A DNA stretch of 64,000 nt from Rugosimonospora africana (lineage in GTDB: Bacteria > Actinomycetota > Actinomycetes > Mycobacteriales > Micromonosporaceae), in NCBI RefSeq assembly GCF_016862975.1, contig NZ_BONZ01000038.1, forward strand, positions 1 to 64,000, read 5' to 3'. The position numbers and the translations under genes were made by a program. Positions within the stretch are counted from its first letter, which is position 1. Each line of letters begins with the position of its first letter. This document shows positions 35,638 through 43,958 of the stretch, piece by piece. Below the pieces are notes generated by a model. That model did no database searches. It had not been told where the DNA came from and saw only the letters and a list, made by a program, of their open reading frames with translations.

Positions 35638-35692
35638 GACAACCAGAACCCTACCGACCGCCGCGCGGCCGGGTCGGGCAAACGCGGCACCC

Positions 35693-35777
35693 CACAGACC
35701 GGCTCCGGCTGCGCTCAGCCTCTACTGCGGGGGCCTGTGCTCACCTCCGCCACAAACCGGCTCCGGCTGCGCTCAGG
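35693..35777. repeat. 27-bp direct repeat also found at the exporter end
   Basis: Two copies of a 27-bp unit (35693-35719 and 35751-35777) differ at one base; each ends GGCTCCGGCTGCGCTCAG. The second includes the ZIP stop codon. The reverse complement resembles 5365-5400, where the same CCTGAGCGCAG forms the stop region of the MFS exporter. Confidence 0.8.
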
Positions 35778-36633
35778 CGCCAGCCGCGGTCACGACGAAG
35801 TCGGTCGCGAAGCCGAGCAACAGACCGCCGAGCAGGCCCCAGTACAGCGGCGTGACACGCCCCAACCGGAACGCCACCTTGAGCAGTTGCAGCACGACGT
35901 ACAGGATCGAACCGGCGGCGAGAGCCAGGAAGCCCAGGTACACGGTGTCGTTGACGAACGACTGGCCGACCACCGTACCGAGGAAGGTCGGGCCGCCACC
36001 GATGAGACCGAGCACCACCAGCAGCCGCCAGCTGGGCCGCTCGCCGCCGCCGGCCAGCGGGCCGACGATGCCGAAGCCTTCGGTCGCGTTGTGCAGGCCG
36101 AACCCGATGATCAGCAGTACCGCCAGGCTCAGCTCGCCGCTGGCCGCGGACTGACCGATCGCGAGGCCCTCCGAGAAGTTGTGCAGCCCGATGCCCACCG
36201 CGATCAGCAGGGCCAGCCGTCGCGCCGGGTCGGCGAGGTCGAGCGGAGTCTTCGCCGGGCGTTCGGCGACCGACATCGCGCCCGGGCCGTGCCGCCGCGG
36301 CTGCCCGGCCGGCCGGCGCCGGGCCATCCACCGGTCGTAGTAGACGAGGCTGATCAATCCGAGTGCCAGCCCGACCGCGAAGACCGCACACAGCCCGGCG
36401 AACCGGGGCCAGCCTCCGCGGTGGCCGCCGGTGGCGGACGTCAGCGCCTGCTCGATCGGGTCGACCGCGTGGGTGAGCACGTCCCACAGCAGGAAGACCA
36501 GGATGCCGATGGCCACCGCGTTCAGCGTGGCGCGCAGGCCGTCCGATCCGCGGCGCAGCCGGCCGAGAGGCAGGCCGAGGAAGATGGTCAGGCCGGCGAT
36601 CGCGCCGAGGCCGACGACTTCCGCTCCACTCAT
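35773..36633 (-). CDS. ZIP-family metal transporter
   Basis: A 286-residue, eight-helix ZIP transporter in the cytoplasmic membrane. The metal site is formed by helix 4 VGIGLHNFSEGLAIG and helix 5 GFGLHNATEGFGI, both with the HNxxEG signature. A cytoplasmic loop (about residues 95-135) is Arg/Pro-rich rather than His-rich. The promoter region carries an IdeR/DtxR-type iron box, so iron or manganese import repressed by iron is likely. Divergent from the DedA gene. Confidence 0.9.
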   Translation of the reverse strand: MSGAEVVGLGAIAGLTIFLGLPLGRLRRGSDGLRATLNAVAIGILVFLLWDVLTHAVDPIEQALTSATGGHRGGWPRFAGLCAVFAVGLALGLISLVYYDRWMARRRPAGQPRRHGPGAMSVAERPAKTPLDLADPARRLALLIAVGIGLHNFSEGLAIGQSAASGELSLAVLLIIGFGLHNATEGFGIVGPLAGGGERPSWRLLVVLGLIGGGPTFLGTVVGQSFVNDTVYLGFLALAAGSILYVVLQLLKVAFRLGRVTPLYWGLLGGLLLGFATDFVVTAAGA

Positions 36634-36664
36634 GTTTCCACGCTCCAGGGCAGGGCAGCCTTAC

Positions 36665-36683
36665 TTAGGTTAGGCGAACATAC
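36665..36683. promoter_or_regulatory. IdeR/DtxR-type iron box
   Basis: TTAGGTTAGGCGAACATAC matches the known 19-bp consensus TTAGGTTAGGCTAACCTAA at 16 positions. It lies 32 bp upstream of the ZIP start codon, fitting iron-dependent repression. Confidence 0.8.
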
Positions 36684-36684
36684 C

Positions 36685-36697
36685 CTACGCGCTGTAG
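36685..36697. promoter_or_regulatory. CTAC-N5-GTAG palindrome, site 1
   Basis: CTACGCGCTGTAG lies next to the iron box. It shares the half-sites and spacing of a second palindrome at 36745-36757. Half-sites resemble those of BlaI/CopY-family repressors. Confidence 0.6.
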
Positions 36698-36744
36698 GAG
36701 CTGTCAACGGGCGGCCGACCGGACCTTTGGCGGCCACCCTTACA

Positions 36745-36757
36745 CTACAGTTTGTAG
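36745..36757. promoter_or_regulatory. CTAC-N5-GTAG palindrome, site 2
   Basis: CTACAGTTTGTAG follows and overlaps a likely -10 element TACACT (36741-36746) of the DedA gene. The same protein probably binds both sites. Confidence 0.65.
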
Positions 36758-36801
36758 GGTTGGATGCCCGCTGACCGGCCCCAGGCACAAGGAAGTCCCG
36801 C

Positions 36802-37569
36802 ATGCACGCACTGGCCCACGTGGCCGTCGACGCCATCGGTACCGGCGTTCTCGATCCGAAATCGCTCATCCGCTCCTTCGGCCTGCTCGGCGTGTTCGTG
36901 ATCGTCTTCGCCGAGACCGGGCTGCTGGTCGGGTTCTTCCTGCCCGGCGACTCGCTGCTGTTCCTCGCCGGGATCGCCGCCTCCCCGGTGGCCTCCGACC
37001 TCATCGGAGTCCACCTCCCCCTGCCCGCCCTGCTGGTCGGCGCACCCCTCTGCGCCGTCGCCGGGGCGCAACTCGGGCACCTGCTGGGCGCCCGCTACGG
37101 CCGCCGGATGTTCGCCAAACCGGACTCGCGGCTGTTCAAGGCCGTCTACGTGGAACGCGCCGAGTACTACTTCAACCGGTACGGGCGGGCCAAGTCCGTG
37201 GTGCTGGCCAGGTTCATCCCGGTGGTACGGACGTTCCTCAACCCGGTCGCGGGCATCCTGCGGATGCCGGCCGGGCGCTTCCTGCTCTGGAACGCCGTCG
37301 GCGGCGTCGTGTGGGCCGACGGCGTCGTGCTGGCCGGCTACCTGCCCGCGAAACGGCTGCGCGACAGCATCGGCGCGACCAACATCGACAAGTATCTGCT
37401 GCCCGCGATCGCCGTCATCGTGCTCATCTCGGTGACCCCGGTCGCCATCGAGTTGATCCGCGGCCGCCGCCGGCAGGCCGCCGCGGCCACCGGTGCGCCG
37501 GGTGGTGGCCTGACGCAGTCCACGGAGGCGGCATCCGCGCCCGACACCGACGGGAATCCCCACGACTGA
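36802..37569 (+). CDS. DedA/VTT-domain membrane protein
   Basis: A 255-residue membrane protein of the DedA family, whose members help recycle polyprenyl-phosphate or flip lipids. Features are FAETGLLVGFFLPGDSLLFL, GHLLGARYGRRMF, the conserved RFIPVVRTFLNPVAGIL segment and GGVVWADGVVLAGYL. Four to five membrane segments; the C-terminal 35 residues are hydrophilic. It is divergent from the ZIP gene with two shared palindromes between, so both may answer to one regulator. Confidence 0.92.
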   Translation: MHALAHVAVDAIGTGVLDPKSLIRSFGLLGVFVIVFAETGLLVGFFLPGDSLLFLAGIAASPVASDLIGVHLPLPALLVGAPLCAVAGAQLGHLLGARYGRRMFAKPDSRLFKAVYVERAEYYFNRYGRAKSVVLARFIPVVRTFLNPVAGILRMPAGRFLLWNAVGGVVWADGVVLAGYLPAKRLRDSIGATNIDKYLLPAIAVIVLISVTPVAIELIRGRRRQAAAATGAPGGGLTQSTEAASAPDTDGNPHD

Positions 37570-37717
37570 GACTGCCGCCTCCCCGGGCGACGTCAGGGTT
37601 CCCCGTACGGGGCATCGCGGTTGGTTTCCAGGGATCAGCCCGGACGCCCCGAGGTCACCGCGCCACTAGCGTCGGACCAGTAGACGGTCACACCAGGTCC
37701 GGAGGGAATCACCGACA

Positions 37718-38656
37718 ATGATCGAGGCAGAGGGGCTGACGAAACGGTACGGCGAACGCCTGGCCGTCGACAGCCTGACATTCACCATCCGCCCGGGGCA
37801 GGTGACCGGATTCCTGGGCCCGAACGGCGCGGGCAAGTCCACCACCATGCGCATGATCCTCGGGCTCGACACACCCAGCGCGGGCGTCGTGACCATCGAC
37901 GGGAAGCCATTCACCGCGATGGACAACCCGATGCGTGAGGTCGGGGCGCTGCTGGACGCGAAGGCGATCCACGGTGGCCGCAGCGCATACCAGCACCTGT
38001 GGTGCCTGGCCCAGCTCGGCGGCATCCCGAAGCGGCGGGTCGACGAGGTACTCGAACTCGTCGGGCTGACCGGGGTGGCCCGCAAGCGGTCGAAGGGCTT
38101 CTCGCTGGGAATGGGGCAGCGGCTGGGGATCGCCTCCGCGTTGCTCGGCGACCCGAAGGTGCTGATGTTCGACGAGCCGGTCAACGGGCTTGACCCCGAG
38201 GGCATCCTGTGGATCCGCAACCTGATGAAGTCCCTGGCTGCCCAGGGGCGCACCGTGTTCGTCTCCAGCCACCTGATGTCGGAGATGGAGAACACGGCCG
38301 ACCACCTGCTCGTCATCGGGCGCGGCCGGCTCATCGCCGACTGCCCGGTGCACGAGTTCATCCGGAAGAACTCGGAACTGGCCGTCCGGGTCCGCACCGC
38401 CGAGCCGACCCGGCTGGCCGAGCTGGTCACCGCCGAGGGCGGCCGCGTGACGACCGACGGGGACGGCACGTTACTGGTCACCGGGATGGGCACCGACCGC
38501 ATCGGCGATCTGGCCTTCGACCACCAGGTCCGGCTGCACGAACTCGCCGCTCTGCGGGCATCGCTGGAGGAGGCGTTCATGGAGATGACGCGGGACAGCG
38601 TCGAGTTCCAGGCCGCCGTCCCGGCCGGAGCGGTCGCACCGGAGGTGGCACGATGA
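37718..38656 (+). CDS. ABC transporter ATP-binding protein
   Basis: A 312-residue ATPase of the drug/lantibiotic-exporter type. Walker A is GPNGAGKST (about residues 38-46), the signature reads FSLGMGQRLGIASAL instead of LSGGQ, Walker B is VLMFDEPVNGLDPEG, and the H-loop is VSSHLMSE. A C-terminal extension of about 90 residues is typical of BcrA/YadG-like proteins. A GGAGGGA site lies about 10 nt before the ATG. The stop overlaps the permease ATG. Confidence 0.95.
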   Translation: MIEAEGLTKRYGERLAVDSLTFTIRPGQVTGFLGPNGAGKSTTMRMILGLDTPSAGVVTIDGKPFTAMDNPMREVGALLDAKAIHGGRSAYQHLWCLAQLGGIPKRRVDEVLELVGLTGVARKRSKGFSLGMGQRLGIASALLGDPKVLMFDEPVNGLDPEGILWIRNLMKSLAAQGRTVFVSSHLMSEMENTADHLLVIGRGRLIADCPVHEFIRKNSELAVRVRTAEPTRLAELVTAEGGRVTTDGDGTLLVTGMGTDRIGDLAFDHQVRLHELAALRASLEEAFMEMTRDSVEFQAAVPAGAVAPEVAR

Positions 38657-39486
38657 CCACGCTGAACCTCACGGGCACGCTGCCCGCCGCGACCGGCCGG
38701 TCCGGCCTTACCAACGCGTTGCGCTCCGAATGGACGAAAATCCGGTCGGTGCGTTCGACGCTGTGGTCGATCGGCGCCATGGCCGCCGTCGCTGTCGGCC
38801 TCAACGCGCTCATCAACTGGCTGACGATCGACCGCAGGTGGGCACAGATGGTGCCCGGCGAACGATCCTCGGTTCTGGCGAACCCGCTGGACAACATCCT
38901 GGCCAGTCCGATGACGGTAGCCCAGTTCGCGGTCGCGGTCATCGGCGTGATGGCCATCTCGGCCGAGTACTCGACCGGCATGGTGCGCTCGACGCTGCAG
39001 GCGCAGCCCCGGCGCATGACGATCCTCGGCGCGAAGATTCTGGTCATCGTCGGGCTGATGCTCGTGGTCGGCGAGGCGTTGAGCTTCGCCGCGTACGCGA
39101 CCGGAAAGGCGGTCATCGCGCCGCACGTCCCGGTACACCTGAGCGATCCGGGTGCGCTGCGGGCGGTGATCGGCGCCGGGCTCTACATCCCGGTACTCGC
39201 GCTGTTCTCCCTCGCGGCCGGCGCGATCCTGCGGCACACCGCCGCCGCCATCACCGCGGTACTGGGCATCATGCTGGTCGTGTCGAACCTCACCCAGCTG
39301 CTGCCGGACAGCTGGGGGCACCACATCAACGCGTACATGCCGATGAACGCCGGCAGTCTGGTGTTCCAGCAACACGTCGCGCCGAAGCAGTTGCTGACCC
39401 CGTGGCAGGGGCTGGGCGTGTTCGCCGCCGAGACGGCGATCCTCGTCGTCGTGGCCGCTTTCCTGATGCGGCGTAGGGACGCGTGA
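38653..39486 (+). CDS. ABC-2 type membrane permease
   Basis: A 277-residue permease with six hydrophobic segments. The N-terminus has the typical LRSEWTKIRSVRSTLW motif preceding helix 1, and VIGVMAISAEYSTGMVRSTL after helix 2, both common in actinobacterial ABC-2 permeases. It pairs with the upstream ATPase (ATGA overlap) to form an exporter of unknown substrate. No regulator is adjacent. Confidence 0.93.
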   Translation: MTTLNLTGTLPAATGRSGLTNALRSEWTKIRSVRSTLWSIGAMAAVAVGLNALINWLTIDRRWAQMVPGERSSVLANPLDNILASPMTVAQFAVAVIGVMAISAEYSTGMVRSTLQAQPRRMTILGAKILVIVGLMLVVGEALSFAAYATGKAVIAPHVPVHLSDPGALRAVIGAGLYIPVLALFSLAAGAILRHTAAAITAVLGIMLVVSNLTQLLPDSWGHHINAYMPMNAGSLVFQQHVAPKQLLTPWQGLGVFAAETAILVVVAAFLMRRRDA

Positions 39487-39506
39487 ACCGTCGCTTTCGC
39501 TGAGGG

Positions 39507-39546
39507 GGCGGGTCGGTGGCAGCGTGGGGGCTTCCACCGACCCGCC
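39507..39546 (+). terminator. 13-bp hairpin followed by TTT
   Basis: GGCGGGTCGGTGG (39507-39519) pairs with CCACCGACCCGCC (39534-39546). On the plus strand it is followed by TTTCC. It lies between the ABC-2 permease and the convergent phospholipase-like gene. Confidence 0.75.
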
Positions 39547-39562
39547 TTTCCGCTTGGCGGAT

Positions 39563-41053
39563 CTAGTTGGTGTGCTTGCGCTTGCCCGGCTCCTGCCTCG
39601 GTACCACCTGGTCGGTGGTCGGCTGGACCGGCAGCGGGAACTGCGCCGCCTCGTACTGGGCGAGGTTGAAGTCCCGGTTGGTGTCGGGCAGTCCCGGGTA
39701 GTCCCCGCCCGGCCGGTCGAAGTTGAACGCGGACGTGAGGTCGCCCAGGTTCTGCCGGCGCCACTGGCTGATGTTCGTCGCCATCACGCCGGTCACCTGC
39801 TCCAGGAACCGCAGCTGCGAGGTGTGGTCGAACGGCTCGGAGGCCACGTAGCCGCCGACGGTCCACGGCGAGACGATGACGCACGGTACCCGGAAGCCCG
39901 GACCGATCGGCAGGCCGCCGCCGTCCACTCCGGTCGCCGACGTCTTGGTGACGAACTCGTCCGGGGTTCCCGGCTTCGGGGTCGGCGGCGTCACGTGGTC
40001 GAACAGGCCGTCGTTCTCGTCGTACGACAAAATGAAGACGGTCTTCGCCCACACGTCCGGGTTGGCCGCGATGGCGTCAATCTTGCTGGCGATGTACTGC
40101 GCGCCGGCGGCGGGCATCCGGGCAGGGTGCTCGTCGTTGGCGACCGGGGGCATCAGCCAGCTGACCGTGGGCAGCTTGTCGTTCAGCGCGTCGTACTCGA
40201 ACTGGCCCGTCGGCACCGCGGTCAGTCCCTTGACGTTCAGCGGCGAGGTCGGGTCCTTTGCCGCGTCCTGGAACTGCTTCATGTTCTGGATGAGCGCGAG
40301 GCCGGTGCAGCCGACCGTCTCGTGGTAGAACTTCCAGCTGACCCCTGCCGCCTCCAGCTGCTCGGCGTAGGTGGGCCAGGTGTAGGCACCCTTCGCCTCG
40401 CCGTTGTCCAGCGCCGGCCCGCCGTGCTCGCCGTTCGGGTCGATGGTCCCGGTCATCCACATGTACCGGTTCGGGTGCGTCGGCCCGAGCACGCTGCAGT
40501 GGTAGTTGTCGCAGATCGTGAAGGCGTCCGCGAGGGCGTAGTGGAACGGCAGGTCGTCACGGGTGAAGTAGCCCATCGTGTACCGGCCGTTGACGGCGCC
40601 GTTGGACGCTACGTGCGCGGGCACGAAGTTGTCCATGGCGCCGTTGTTCCACGCGTTGTGCTGTACCTGCCAGGCGTGGCTGAGCGACGGGATGGTCTGC
40701 GCGGCGCTCACGTGCGAGTCGAGGTGATACGGCAGCAGGTAGCCGTCCGGGTTGGACGGGTCGGGCTGGTAGAACACCGACTTGCCGTTGGAGATGCGGG
40801 CCGCGTGCGGGTCGCTGAAGCCGCGCACGCCGGACAGGCTGCCGAAGTAGTGGTCGAAGCTGCGGTTCTCCTGCATCAGCAGCACCACGTGCTCGATGTC
40901 TTCGATGCGGCCCTTCTTCTTGGCCGGCGCCGCGATCGCCTTGCGGACATTGGCCGGCAGCACCGTCGACGCGGCGGCCATGCCGGCGACGGCCGCACCG
41001 GAGCGCAGCAGCCGGCGGCGGGTGGTTCCCGGGTTCGCGGAGGCGTCAGTCAT
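39563..41053 (-). CDS. Phospholipase C-type phosphoesterase (Tat exported)
   Basis: A 496-residue member of the non-hemolytic phospholipase C/acid phosphatase (phosphoesterase) family. Tat signal TTRRRLLRSGAAVAG at residues 9-23. The catalytic region begins HVVLLMQENRSFDHYFGSL (Glu/Asn of the active site), with PTHPNRYMWMTG, DENDGLFDHVTPP and PCVIVSPWT all diagnostic. Such enzymes cleave phosphocholine or other head groups from phospholipids. The C-terminal accessory domains of longer PlcC proteins are absent. Adjacent to another exported hydrolase. Confidence 0.92.
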   Translation of the reverse strand: MTDASANPGTTRRRLLRSGAAVAGMAAASTVLPANVRKAIAAPAKKKGRIEDIEHVVLLMQENRSFDHYFGSLSGVRGFSDPHAARISNGKSVFYQPDPSNPDGYLLPYHLDSHVSAAQTIPSLSHAWQVQHNAWNNGAMDNFVPAHVASNGAVNGRYTMGYFTRDDLPFHYALADAFTICDNYHCSVLGPTHPNRYMWMTGTIDPNGEHGGPALDNGEAKGAYTWPTYAEQLEAAGVSWKFYHETVGCTGLALIQNMKQFQDAAKDPTSPLNVKGLTAVPTGQFEYDALNDKLPTVSWLMPPVANDEHPARMPAAGAQYIASKIDAIAANPDVWAKTVFILSYDENDGLFDHVTPPTPKPGTPDEFVTKTSATGVDGGGLPIGPGFRVPCVIVSPWTVGGYVASEPFDHTSQLRFLEQVTGVMATNISQWRRQNLGDLTSAFNFDRPGGDYPGLPDTNRDFNLAQYEAAQFPLPVQPTTDQVVPRQEPGKRKHTN

Positions 41054-41191
41054 TCGGTTCGGTTCCTCACTGTCGTCGACCGGACGGCGTCCGCGTCCGG
41101 CGCCTCCACGCTGGTCACGGTGGCTGGCCGGGCTCTTCAGTCGAGGAGACAAGCAGGGGAACAGTTTTTGATCTTTCGGTGCGCGCGCACG

Positions 41192-41225
41192 CGTCGCGCG
41201 GGCGCCGGCGGGCCCCCGCGCGACG
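41192..41225 (-). terminator. 11-bp hairpin after the PHP/propeller gene
   Basis: CGTCGCGCGGG (41192-41202) pairs with CCCGCGCGACG (41215-41225), three bases beyond the stop of the minus-strand gene. Confidence 0.65.
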
Positions 41226-41228
41226 GTG

Positions 41229-43676
41229 TCAGGACGCGTGGATCAGGTACACCTGCTGGGTGCCGTCGCGCTGCGACCGGGTGGCCCGCCGGTCGCTGGT
41301 GAACACGACGACACCGGCCGAAACGGCCGGCCAGGTTCCGTTGCCGGCGATGGTGAGCCGCGCCGGCTCGGTCCACCCGTGACGGAGGTCGAACCGACTG
41401 GTGAACACCTTCCACCGCCAGTCCGACGAGCGGGTGTCGTACCACACCGCCCGTACCGTGCCGTCCGGGTCGCGGGACAGCCGGGGCCGCTGGCTCATCG
41501 CGGACGGCTCCGGCGCGACCGGCTGGTGGGCGGCCCAGGTCCGGCCGCCGTCGGTCGACCGGCTGGCCCGCAGCGACAGGTTGGCACCCGAGCTCCGCAG
41601 GGCACTGCTCTCCCAGATGGCCACCAGCCCGCCGTCGGTGTCCACCGCGACGGCGGGGTGCCGGTCGGCGACCGTGGTGTCGGCGCTGACCGGAACCGGA
41701 GCGCTCCAGGCGTGCCCCGGCTCCCGTACGCTCGCCAGGATCTGCCAGTTGTCCGGATCGGTACCGCCGCCGGGGGCCTGGCCGGGGGTCGGCGTGTGCC
41801 CGGTCCACAGTGGATCGGGATCGAACCGGTCGTCCTGCCACGCCACGACGACACGCCCGCCGGGGGCCACCGCCACGGTCGGGAACAGCGAGGCCGGCCA
41901 GCGCGGGGAACGGGCATCCGCGGCGGTGCCCGGGCTCGTCGTCTTGCCGGTGGCCGACAGGTTCACCGGGGCCTGGTCGACGCCGACCACCTGGGCGTAC
42001 ACGTCGAATGCCCCGCCGCTGTTGTCCGCCCAGACCACCACAGGGCGGTCGGCGGACAGCAGCGCGACTGCCGGCTGGATCGCCCGCCCGGATCCGCCGG
42101 AAAGCCGCACAGCGGGTTCAAACGAGTGCCCGCCGTTGCGGCTGTGTCGCAGGTAGACGGCCGGGCGGTGCGGCTGCTCCTGGCCGCGCTCGTCCTGCCA
42201 CACCACCCAGACGTCGCGCCCGGACACGGCCACCCGGGGCGCCCGCGCGGTCGCAGAGCCGGCCGACAGTTCGACCGTCTTGGCCGGCTTGCCGTGCGCG
42301 GGCACCTGGCGGTACACCACGGTGGTCGACGCGTCGCCGTGCTGCTCCGCGACGACATGCGCGACTCCGCCCTGCACGGCCACGTCGGCGAAGCCCGCGA
42401 ACCCGCCGTCCCCGCCGAGGACAAGTGTCGCGCGGTCGTCGCCGGTCGCCGGTGCGGGCAGGGCGATCTCCGGCTGCGGCTGCGCCGGCTGGCCGACCGA
42501 GAGGAACACCGGTGAGGTCGCCGCGCGCAACTGATCGGGCAGCGTCGGGTCGGCGCCGGCGCCGGAGGCGGCACCCGGCTGGCGGACCTCCACCCGGTAC
42601 CAGGCGTGCGCACCGGTCAACCGGATCGGCACCAGGTACGTCTCGTCCGCCGACGCGGACGTGAACGTGGCGACCGGGCCGGCCGAGCGCCCCGGCGAGG
42701 CGTACACGAGCACCCGGGCCCCGGTACCGCGCTGGACCCGTACCCGCAGGCTTGCCCGGTGCGGCAGGGTCTGCCCGCGCACGGTCACCTCGTCGCCGCC
42801 GATGGCCTCGAACACGCCGTCGCCGTCGACGTCGGCCTCAAGCGTCGCGAACGGGCCGGTCTTGCTCACCGACACCGTGGTGTGCCCGGCCGCAAGGGCG
42901 TCGAGGATGCCGCGCACCGATCGCTGCTCGGCGAACACCCAGGTGGTCGGCTGGCCCGGGCCGGCGATGCCCCACAGTTCCCGGAAGTGGCAGTCGCTGG
43001 CCGCCGTGACGCCGAACCGGAAGCCCCGGTTCCACCGGTTCTCCGCGTAGTCGACCTGAGCGTCCGGGTCGGCCGAGACGTTGTAGACCTCGACCGTGTT
43101 CATCCCCTGGACGCTCGCGTTGTCGTTCGGTCCGCCGTCGGGCGTGTACTCGCCGTCGTCCGGGTGGGCCACCGACCACACCGCGTTCTGCGCGTGCACG
43201 TCCCACACCGACTGCTGGACGTGCCGGAACGACGCCGAACCGGGCGGGTTGGCCCCGTCCACGACGGTGTCGACGGCGCCGAGCACGATCGCGTGCGGCG
43301 AGCCGTTGGCCTCCTCCCCCGGGATCAGCAGCAGCTTCGACGACTGCCAGCCCGGGTCCCACTGCTGGTCGTAGGTGCGGTGATCGGTCAGCGGCAGGAA
43401 GTCCAGGCCGGTGCGCTCGGCCTGCCCGATCTGGTCGGCGACCGGCAGGTTGCCGGGCAGCGCCTGGCCGGACTCCTGCCGGGGCAGGCTGCCGTCGGAC
43501 GAGTGGTCGTCGTGCGCGTGGGTGTCACCGGCCAGCCACGTCCCCTTCGGCGCCTTGCCGGCCGCGGTGGCGTCGTGCGCACCGGGATCGGCGGACGCGG
43601 GCGAGCCGGCCAGGCCGGTCGCGGCCACCACGGCTCCCCCACTGATCGCCATCAGTTGCCGGCGACTCAGTTCCAT
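41229..43676 (-). CDS. CehA/McbA-like PHP hydrolase with propeller domain
   Basis: An 815-residue exported protein. Signal LSRRQLMAISGGAVV is Tat-like. A PHP-type metallohydrolase domain spans about residues 45-290: LAGDTHAHDDHSSDG, LDFLPLTDHRTYD, IPGEEANG, WSVAHPDDGEYTP and VTAASDCHFRELW supply the metal ligands, as in the CehA/McbA family of carbamate and phosphoester hydrolases. From about residue 400 come sialidase-like units with Asp-box-like strings (RNGGHSFEPA, TDGGRTWAAH) and V-x-W strands, suggesting a propeller. Substrate unknown. Minus-strand, transcribed toward the phospholipase-like gene. Confidence 0.85.
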   Translation of the reverse strand: MELSRRQLMAISGGAVVAATGLAGSPASADPGAHDATAAGKAPKGTWLAGDTHAHDDHSSDGSLPRQESGQALPGNLPVADQIGQAERTGLDFLPLTDHRTYDQQWDPGWQSSKLLLIPGEEANGSPHAIVLGAVDTVVDGANPPGSASFRHVQQSVWDVHAQNAVWSVAHPDDGEYTPDGGPNDNASVQGMNTVEVYNVSADPDAQVDYAENRWNRGFRFGVTAASDCHFRELWGIAGPGQPTTWVFAEQRSVRGILDALAAGHTTVSVSKTGPFATLEADVDGDGVFEAIGGDEVTVRGQTLPHRASLRVRVQRGTGARVLVYASPGRSAGPVATFTSASADETYLVPIRLTGAHAWYRVEVRQPGAASGAGADPTLPDQLRAATSPVFLSVGQPAQPQPEIALPAPATGDDRATLVLGGDGGFAGFADVAVQGGVAHVVAEQHGDASTTVVYRQVPAHGKPAKTVELSAGSATARAPRVAVSGRDVWVVWQDERGQEQPHRPAVYLRHSRNGGHSFEPAVRLSGGSGRAIQPAVALLSADRPVVVWADNSGGAFDVYAQVVGVDQAPVNLSATGKTTSPGTAADARSPRWPASLFPTVAVAPGGRVVVAWQDDRFDPDPLWTGHTPTPGQAPGGGTDPDNWQILASVREPGHAWSAPVPVSADTTVADRHPAVAVDTDGGLVAIWESSALRSSGANLSLRASRSTDGGRTWAAHQPVAPEPSAMSQRPRLSRDPDGTVRAVWYDTRSSDWRWKVFTSRFDLRHGWTEPARLTIAGNGTWPAVSAGVVVFTSDRRATRSQRDGTQQVYLIHAS

Positions 43677-43946
43677 CTGATGTTTCCCCTCTGGACACCT
43701 GGTGCGCTGCCGGCGCGAGACTCGGCCGGGTTGGCGCGGCGTGGATCGACGCTTTGCCGGTCGGGCATGTCGATCTCATCGCGGCCAGGCTAGTGAGGCG
43801 TCCGTGAACGCCGGTCGGGCGTCGTGGTGCCCGGCCGGTGAACTCTGGCCGATGCCTCGGCGTCGACATCCCGATCCGCCCGCGACGGGCACTCGCGGGA
43901 CGGCCTTTCGCGAGGTGACGGTCATTTCCTCGCGCCGGTGGACCGT

Positions 43947-43952
43947 TATGGT
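43947..43952 (+). promoter_or_regulatory. -10 element TATGGT, leaderless start
   Basis: TATGGT ends 6 nt before the ATG at 43959. The remaining part of the 282-bp gap 43677-43958 shows no gene. Confidence 0.5.
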
Positions 43953-43958
43953 CGCAGG

